Of a stretch of 64,000 bases of DNA, positions 57,729 to 64,000 are shown piece by piece. Both the position numbers and the translations under genes were made by a program. The first letter of the stretch is position 1; the number at the start of each line of letters is the position of its first letter. The notes under the pieces were generated by a model that saw only the letters and a program-made list of their open reading frames with translations, ran no database searches and had not been told where the DNA came from. Source of the stretch: Basidiobolus meristosporus CBS 931.73 (taxonomy: Eukaryota; Basidiobolomycota; Basidiobolomycetes; Basidiobolales; Basidiobolaceae); the NCBI GenBank assembly GCA_002104905.1, contig MCFE01000148.1, forward strand, positions 62,001 through 126,000, in the 5' to 3' direction.

Positions 57729-58572
57729 ATGGAACTTCCAAATTACCGAATCAAAGGCACGCCAAGCAGCGTCTATTATATTCCCGACTTCATCAGTGAG
57801 GTGGAGGAGGCGTATCTCCGGAAACAGGTAGGCTTCCTTTGGCACACGGGCTACGAAGGGGGGCGGTTGAAGCTGCGGACGGCTTACCTTTGGGTTTTGA
57901 TTTTCTCTAGGTGTACCTAGCCCCCAGGCAGCGTTGGGTTCAACTACGCAAGCGTAGACTTCAGAGTTGGGGTAGGGGTGGTATGGCTAATGCGCTTGAT
58001 GGAGCGCTGCTAATTCGTTTGACCTAGGCGGAACCCCAAGTGCAGAGGGCATGGCTCTGGAGGCACTTGAGCCTTGGCTGACTGCGCCTTTCAAGCGCTT
58101 TGAGCGGCTTGGGCTGTTTAAAGACATGGGGGACGCGCCAAACCACGTACTCATCAACGAGTACCTAGCTGGGCAGGGGATCATGGTAATTTGGCCAACC
58201 GCGCTGTACGGCAAGCAACTGACTGGACCTAACCCACTTTGCCTGTAGCCTCACGAAGATGGGGCCTTCTACCACCCCACCGTCGCCACCGTCTCCCTGG
58301 GCTCTCACACAATACTGGACTTCTATCCCTCACAAGAGTCCCTCGGCGCCCCGGAATTCTCTTTGCTGCTAGAGCCGAGAAGTCTCGTGGTGCTGACGGA
58401 GGACGTGTACCTGAGATACAAGCACGGGATCGCCGAGACGACGGTGGATGATTTATCCAAAAAGAAGGTCCTCAACCTTCCATACGACATGATCCCATGT
58501 ACACTGGAGAGAACAACTCGTCTATCACTCACCTATCGAAGCGTGAAAAATGCAAACGACCGCCAATCATAG
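57729..58572 (+). CDS. ALKBH6: ALKBH6-like 2-oxoglutarate/Fe(II) dioxygenase
   Basis: Four exons: 57729-57827, 57911-57971, 58028-58185 and 58249-58572, all with GT-AG introns (83, 56 and 63 bp), giving 213 residues (ALKBH6 is about 240). The N-terminus SVYYIPDFISEVEEAYLRKQ, then [28 protein letters not shown] and LGSHTILDFY are characteristic of ALKBH6. Iron ligands are His108, Asp110 and His165 (RYKHGIAE); Arg197 in RTTRLSLTYR is the likely 2-oxoglutarate anchor. AlkB-family enzymes remove alkyl groups oxidatively from nucleic acids or proteins; the substrate of ALKBH6 is not firmly established. The start was chosen because it begins the conserved N-terminus. The gene appears intact and likely functional. 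Confidence 0.92.
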
Positions 58573-59085
58573 GAGACAATCTGTTCCAACGATTTCGGGT
58601 GTTTGAGCTGAGGAAGGATATGCCCACCCACACTTCATCCTGGTTTGACTCAATCTCAGCAATAAAGAGCTAAGAAATCGTACCTACCACTCACCACCCA
58701 TCATCCATCATCCATCACCCGTCCCCGACAAGGCCGGCTTCCCTGCAAATCCCTTGGTTGCCACCTATGGAATCCAGAACTCATGGACGCGTGATGATGT
58801 CCGATGATATGAACAGAATATGGATCTGTGCGTGAGGTCACTAGTCCGCTCACATCCGGACCTATCGCTCAATTTCCAATTTACCATTTCCAGAGACTTT
58901 TGTGGAATCACCCTGGCTCAATCTGAGGAGGTTGACTGGAATCTGCAACCAATCATTGTACCGGGAAGTAGCATAGAGGACCGTACGCTGTTCATTCACC
59001 TTCATTCAATAAATAAGCCTGGCCAGTTGAAAATTACGTATACGTCCCATAGACTCGCCACACCCAGTCCGTCGTCGCCACTCCC
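58573..59085. other. Intergenic region between the two host genes
   Basis: An open frame (58820-59089, plus) is present but shows no domain and runs into the start of the next gene in another frame. It is treated as promoter and 5' leader. Confidence 0.45.
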
Positions 59086-60715
59086 ATGAGTCAAAACCAC
59101 TACTCCGCTCATCGTGCCGGTCTCTCTGAAATCCAGAGCGACTGGGGCATGATCAAAGCCAAGGAGCTCATTCAAGTCCAAAACGTCATAATCATGTATG
59201 TTCGAGGGGTTTCCCTTGTTGTCCTATATCCACACTCACCTGTTACTATCACAGCGATGGAGAAGCGAGCCTGGAGTCTGCTGTACAGGTACTGGCCGTT
59301 TGTTCGTGTACGCTTTCGTTCCCCCAGTAACCAACCCCGTTGAGTAGACCTTGATCCGTGGTGGGGTTAGTTCAGCACCGATCTATAGCCAGGAAACCAA
59401 CAACTTCATTGGAATGTTCGATTATCGGGACATGCTTACCTACGTGTTGGCTGTCAAGGAGCGAAGCAGCATCCTACAAAAAGAATCCTCCCCCGAGATC
59501 GCTGACCTCATCAAAAGGGCCTCCAACGCCGAAAGCATCCCAGTAAAGCTCGCCTCAGGTACCTCCAGCATTGGTAGAGCGTAAGGTCGTTGTCGCCTAT
59601 AGCTAACAGGTGTGCACTCTCCTATCTAGACTTGTCCCAGAGAAATCCGTTTTATTCTGTAACGGAGGACACCTCGCTCATTCAGATCCTGGACCTGCTC
59701 AGCTCACATGTGCAACGAGGTATCTCCCCAATGATTTTGCATGGTTGGTAGAGGTGGACTGAGGTTTTCTTATTCCCCGTAGTGGTCGTCGCCGATAACG
59801 AAGGAAAACTTACGGTAAAGCTAGCAAACAAACGCACCCCAACAAAAGGCTACTAACACACCTGACCTTAGGGGATTCTGTCCCAATCTCTGATCGTAGA
59901 GTACATTTTCACCAGAGTATGTGGTTGTTGATTCTTCTCGATGTGGTTTGCTATTGACGCGTTGATGTTGGTAATCTAAGCTGGAGCACTATCCAGACCT
60001 CAAAGCGTTGTTTATGAAAACGGTACAGTCGCTCGCATCTGTGAGGCTCTCTATGTGTTGGTGTACTCACCTGCTCTCCCTCTCCGTCAGTTACCAGAAT
60101 TGAATATGGGCAAGACCGAGGTCATCTCCATCAGTACAGACCGGCCGGTTATTGACGCAATGGCTCTGCTAAGTCCGGACCATTAATTCGCCTTAGCGCA
60201 TCATTCTCTTTTAACATTGGATTCTTTCTTAGTCCGCTCGGGGTTGTCATCCGTTGCGGTAGTTGATCCTTCAGACCGTGTGCTGGGAAACATCTCGTTA
60301 TCCGATGTGAAGGTAGTCCGATGTGATGTTTAATTGACCGGAATTCGATCTAAATGCAACATTTGTATAGCAATACATACAGAAGAACTATCGCCAGGCA
60401 ATCCTCCATGGCACCTGTCTCCAGTTCATATCGCAGATACGCATGGATCAAGGGCTGGAGTGCGGAGCGGTAACTGTAAACTACAATCATGTCGACTTGA
60501 ACGCATTAGACTAAAGCAAAATCACCTCTCGGTAGGACCACGCACCTATTTACGATGTCCCCCCTAATGCCACCCTCCATCATACGGTGGCCAAGATGTT
60601 GGCTACAAAAGCGCATCGCATCTGGGTTTCTGATTCCAATGGGCGTCCAGTTGGGGTGGTCTCCCTCACAGACGTTGTGAGACTCCTCTCGGGACTGCAG
60701 AATCAAGCCGAATGA
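59086..60715 (+). CDS. CBS-domain protein (Snf4/AMPK-gamma- or Sds23-like)
   Basis: Eleven exons: 59086-59195, 59255-59288, 59348-59558, 59630-59719, 59783-59814, 59872-59916, 59981-60022, 60091-60172, 60233-60312, 60437-60469 and 60536-60715. The parts sum to 939 nt in frame, 312 residues. CBS-type repeats are visible as GGVSSAPIYSQETNNFIGMF, VVVADNEGKLTGILSQSLIV, SGLSSVAVVDPSDRVLGNIS and AHRIWVSDSNGRPVGVVSLT. Paired CBS domains bind adenine nucleotides and regulate kinases (AMPK gamma) or phosphatase pathways (Sds23). The third-from-last boundary and the 33 bp exon 10 are the least certain. The very short exons are typical of basidiomycete genes. Its start is 514 bp downstream of the ALKBH6-like stop, on the same strand. 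Confidence 0.85.
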
Positions 60716-61936
60716 TAGCAAGCGCCGCCTTTTTGTAGCAGTCCGTGGGTAGAATCGATATTCTTGGTGACTGACCCAAGCCTACCCTTGCTCCACCCTT
60801 CTTCACACGTCTATTCAACAATAAATATCCACAATTTTTATTTGCTGGGGACCCGCTCTGATGGGTGCAAGGCACAGTGTAGAAGCCGAAATCACCTCGA
60901 GTCTGGCACCCACATTCACATGCTGAGTGCACCTGGCGACCATTACATTGATATTTGGGGAATGCTGGCGTGAGACCGATCCATATTTGGTATCGCACGC
61001 GTCACCCATTCCCGAATCCCCATTTGCCCAGACACCTGATGTATGGCTATCTGCAGATGTAGTTGCCTAGTGGATGCTGGTCAATACACACCATCCAAAT
61101 GCTATCCAGAAACGATAGCGGGCATGTTAGGATTGTTCGATTAGGCCAGGGGCACTACTCCATTTCCGAAGGGTCCAGCAATGGATATGCCATTTGCTAC
61201 CGGGAGAGCTGTTATCTTGCAGGGCCGATAGTCTAGTAGTAGCAGTGGACTCCATCAGAGGGGGGCTTACCATGGCCATCTACCACTGGCGTTTTGTTCT
61301 CGGGAATTCCTGATCGACGGTGTGAGGATATAGGCCAGTGCACCATCCCATCCACACTCCCTTGTTGAGTGCTTTGGACGAGCCAATATGGATCCTCTCA
61401 CGGAGAGGTGCGCGTGCTTTGAAGTTTGGAGAATCCCGCCTGGAAGGGTTGCACACAAGGTTTTGTGCAACAGCTCCGGCATTCGGAAAAACGGACCCTT
61501 GGCGAATCGCTGGATCAAATTACCGTGGGTCTGGACATTCTGGTACGCATACTAGTGCAGGAGCGCAACGAGCTGAGGGGTGACAGTTGGCAAACATATA
61601 TACCGCCTAACTGGTGTGAGCCGATCAGTGTGGTTTGGATTGATTAATTTTAATTAGATTTGGAGTTCCAGTTGGGATGATTATTGTTCGGACATCATTA
61701 GAAATGTGGTGGTAGGTGAGGGCTTAGGTTCGCTAAGGTCGACGATGATATGGTAACGTGGATGCAAAATTGGCAAGGTCTTGGGAGCAGGTCGGGCCAT
61801 GAAGCAAATCATCAACGCTCTGGAGAGTTGCACAAATGAGCCCAGCGGTGATGCGGAATAGAGGAAATCACCTTGCCGGACGTTGAAACAGTGGAGATCA
61901 TACAGAGTCTATCTACATACAATGCAACAGCAGGGC
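60716..61936. other. Host sequence without a confident gene
   Basis: Several overlapping open frames on both strands at 61.27-61.65 kb, none with a recognisable domain or convincing splice structure. A plus-strand peptide (LDQITVGLDILVRILVQERN, about 61.51-61.57 kb) looks protein-like and could be an exon. Confidence 0.3.
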
Positions 61937-62299
61937 TCAGCGAACTAACTTTGGTGTCAGTGTGAATTTTAGCGTATCGAATCTAGGAGAGTTTGTGTCT
62001 CCAGGGAATCCCAGGGCGATGGCATCGTCAAACACCACCTCTTTCAACTTCATCCGTGCACCATTCAAATCGTCCGAGTATACGAAGTCCCCTGCTACTG
62101 TGTAGGGCTTCTTCGGAGCCTGGAATCCGGTCGAGACATCGCTGTTGAGTGACGCGTTGTCTGTTAGTTTTTGTTGTCGTAGTAGAGGCGTGGTCGACCC
62201 TTTGCTGGGGTTTTTTGACAATCGCTTTAGCAGGTCAGGATGACAACCGGCATTAAGAAAGGAGAACATCGGAAGTTTACAGGCGATGATGACGATCAC
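61937..62299 (-). CDS. Hypothetical protein or exon
   Basis: A 120-residue frame. The first 20 residues are hydrophobic (MIVIIACKLPMFSFLNAGC), compatible with a signal peptide. The remainder is polar, with VAGDFVYSDDLNGARMKLKE. No family is recognised. It could be the first exon of a longer gene or a relic. Upstream 62300-62460 is AT-richer, as expected for a promoter. Confidence 0.3.
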   Translation of the reverse strand: MIVIIACKLPMFSFLNAGCHPDLLKRLSKNPSKGSTTPLLRQQKLTDNASLNSDVSTGFQAPKKPYTVAGDFVYSDDLNGARMKLKEVVFDDAIALGFPGDTNSPRFDTLKFTLTPKLVR

Positions 62300-63417
62300 T
62301 GGAGGTTATTGGTTTGTTTTCTTTGTTCAGACTGGCTTGTTTATATATGGCAGATCGAAACGTCACTTGGTTGACGATTTTGGTCAAGATTAGCGATACC
62401 CAAGCCATCACTTTAGGCGGCAGTCTCAGGAAGCTCTACTGATCATGCAGTACTGATTTCCATGAATTGGCCTTGCAGTTTAGAGTGTTAGGATCGACGT
62501 ATTCATCCTCTCCTTCCACTAGTAATTAGTCTAGATTTAGTACGATCTGTACCTTAATGAGGCTGCAATATCACCCAGTCATCGCTATTCGTGCACATCA
62601 TCACAAAATCCTCGCGGTTGATATGCACAACTGCCACAATGCCATTGTTGTCGAGGGGGGGGGGGTTGGATCTGGAATATCGGAAAGTGCCATCATGCTT
62701 TAGGGAAGAGGGAGGAGATCTCCACATTGCTGTATGCGCATAAGATGCGGATTCTCCAGGTATGCTGCATTGGCATTGAGCTCCTACCTCGGTACCACTT
62801 GTTGGTCCATCCGAGATCCGAGAAGCCTAAAGCTAGGCCTAGCCCATCGTCGTAGTCGAATTGATTTCTATGGAGTGGGGGGGGCCTCGTCTTGCTGAGT
62901 GCAGTAAGTAGGAACGCGATAAATGTTTAGTCCCCGTTGACGAGCGTCTGAACACACAAAATCAGTGGGCAGTGCCAATACCAAGTACTACCTCTAATAT
63001 TACAATTAGGCACTTTCAGGTAAGTGACCATTGGCTACCATGAACAGGCGATACCTATTGGCTCTTCAAAATAGGAATCCTGGAGGTTTGCATTGGACGA
63101 AAAGGGGGCAAGGGTTGCAGGGGATCTGGCATTTTCCCCAGAAACCCCAGCAGTTTCCTGTTGCACCCCCCGGCTTTTGGCATGGAGAGTCTGGGTCATG
63201 TGACAAGCGCTATTCGGCAAACCGATGATTGAGGGCTTCATGAGGGGTTTCGACAGATGTTTACGCACTATCTACCGGTAGCATGCTACTTGCTAGATTG
63301 TTCAATAACCTATTATATCGGTCCGATAGCTATACCGGAATTTCATCACGGGTCTATAGGATCCACGGGCCGCATTGATATTTGCCTTGACAAAAAACGA
63401 TGGGTTTATTAACTTGG
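62300..63417. other. Host sequence without a confident gene
   Basis: No supported gene. There is an uninterrupted run of about ten G at 62650-62660 and another G-rich run near 62876-62884. Short overlapping frames at 63.03-63.27 kb on both strands have no domain. Confidence 0.35.
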
Positions 63418-63843
63418 TCAAATAGTAGTCGAATAATTATCGATATTCCTAAAGGTAGGCGGTGCATCGGGGTAGTGGATTATGGGAGGATACCCAGGAT
63501 GAGTTTCATCATTATTTGATGACTCTGGCAGCTGTGATGGTCTAGGGTGCAATACCAGAGGTGATTTCGAACCACCAGCTTTACTTCGACCGTTATAGGC
63601 CGGTGATTCGGGGTCTAGCTCGACTCCACTAAACTCCCCGGTCCCCGGGGGAATTCCAACAGAAAACAGCACCGTCCCCTGGTGGGCACTGCCCATCAGT
63701 GAATCGTTATCGAAACACTCTCTGGTCGTGGAGATTTGGCATTTGTCAAACATGGTAGAGCATATTTGACCGGGGTCATTCAAAGACCTGCGATATAAGA
63801 GATGGCTCAGTGAGAACATCCGGATTAATTGACCAACACCCAC
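63418..63843 (-). CDS. Hypothetical proline/serine-rich protein or exon
   Basis: A 141-residue frame with a low-complexity C-terminal half (SPLVLHPRPSQLPESSNN, HPGYPPIIHYPDAPPTF). No family recognised. Codon use is compatible with the neighbouring host genes. The true limits and possible introns cannot be set from the sequence alone. Confidence 0.25.
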   Translation of the reverse strand: MGVGQLIRMFSLSHLLYRRSLNDPGQICSTMFDKCQISTTRECFDNDSLMGSAHQGTVLFSVGIPPGTGEFSGVELDPESPAYNGRSKAGGSKSPLVLHPRPSQLPESSNNDETHPGYPPIIHYPDAPPTFRNIDNYSTTI

Positions 63844-64000
63844 CCTTGACTATGAAGACTTGGACTGGCTTTCTTCTAGAGGAGACTAAATGAGCTCTGG
63901 GGAAACAGAAACAACCTTAAGAACCAGCTTACTCTGACATCAACGACTCGGACTTCCCTGTTGTAGTACCTTTTTATCAAGTCTTCATGGTCCACAGCAG

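Noticed and set aside
58820-59089. Separate 89-residue gene upstream of the CBS gene
   Set aside because: No domain; it overlaps the CBS start codon in another frame and is better explained as leader sequence.
61267-61647. Protein-coding gene at 61.3-61.6 kb
   Set aside because: Overlapping frames on both strands, no recognisable family and no convincing splice sites; kept only as a possible exon.

Overview
The window is chromosomal DNA of a filamentous fungus, probably a basidiomycete. The evidence is the right-hand end (about 57.2-64 kb). It is GC-richer, is not repeat-built, and carries two host genes cut by many short GT-AG introns (mostly 60-90 bp): an ALKBH6-type 2-oxoglutarate dioxygenase and a multi-CBS-domain protein. 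The species is not identifiable from sequence alone.

The remaining 56-57 kb is a nest of decayed transposable elements. Family A Ty3/gypsy elements (LTR about 368 bp) occur in at least six copies on both strands. Family A Ty1/copia elements (LTR about 369 bp) occur as C1 (9199-18792) and C2 (29008-37097), plus a solo LTR. There is a second gypsy family (B, 39723-49819), a second copia family (B, 53.4-56.6 kb), three PIF/Harbinger-type DNA transposons (H1-H3) and an unclassified 1 kb repeat X at both ends. Target-site duplications let several insertions be ordered. C1 sits in a gypsy copy (TSD ATGCC). C2 sits in gypsy copy G4 (ACAAC). H2 sits in C2 (AGT). G3 sits at the primer-binding site of G4 (GGTA). 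H3 sits in gypsy B (AAT/AAC) and G5 sits in the left tip of H3. Nearly every element protein carries stop codons or deletions, and the retrotransposons are strongly CpG-poor.

The most unusual part is 9.53-15.09 kb. This is an AT-rich block that replaces the 3' end of copia C1 and encodes homologues of large DNA virus (nucleocytoviricot-like) genes: a zinc-motif protein with peptide repeats (+ strand), then on the - strand an archaeo-eukaryotic primase, an RNA polymerase largest-subunit homologue (RPB1) and an RPB5 homologue, tightly packed and without introns. Arrays of 49-50 bp tandem repeats flank the three minus-strand genes. The RPB1 homologue has one in-frame TGA, has an Asn in place of one catalytic Asp, and ends near the point where archaeal A' subunits end. 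I read the block as an endogenised fragment of a giant-virus-like genome that entered a retrotransposon already resident in the fungal chromosome. Its CpG content is much higher than that of the surrounding elements, so it is either young or was never subject to the same decay.

Layout: 1-0.7 kb unresolved; 0.7-1.74 repeat X (-); 1.76-9.06 gypsy G1 (-) with gypsy GA (+) in its LTR; 9.06-20.63 gypsy G2 (-) split by C1, which holds the viral block; 20.9-37.6 gypsy G4 (+) split by G3 and by C2 plus H2; 37.6-39.6 gypsy and LTR relics; 39.7-49.8 gypsy B (-) split by H3 and G5; 49.8-51.3 unresolved; 51.3-52.6 copia-B LTR and repeat X (+); 53.4-56.65 copia B (+); 56.65-57.2 copia relic (-); 57.7-60.7 host genes; 60.7-64 mostly unresolved host sequence.
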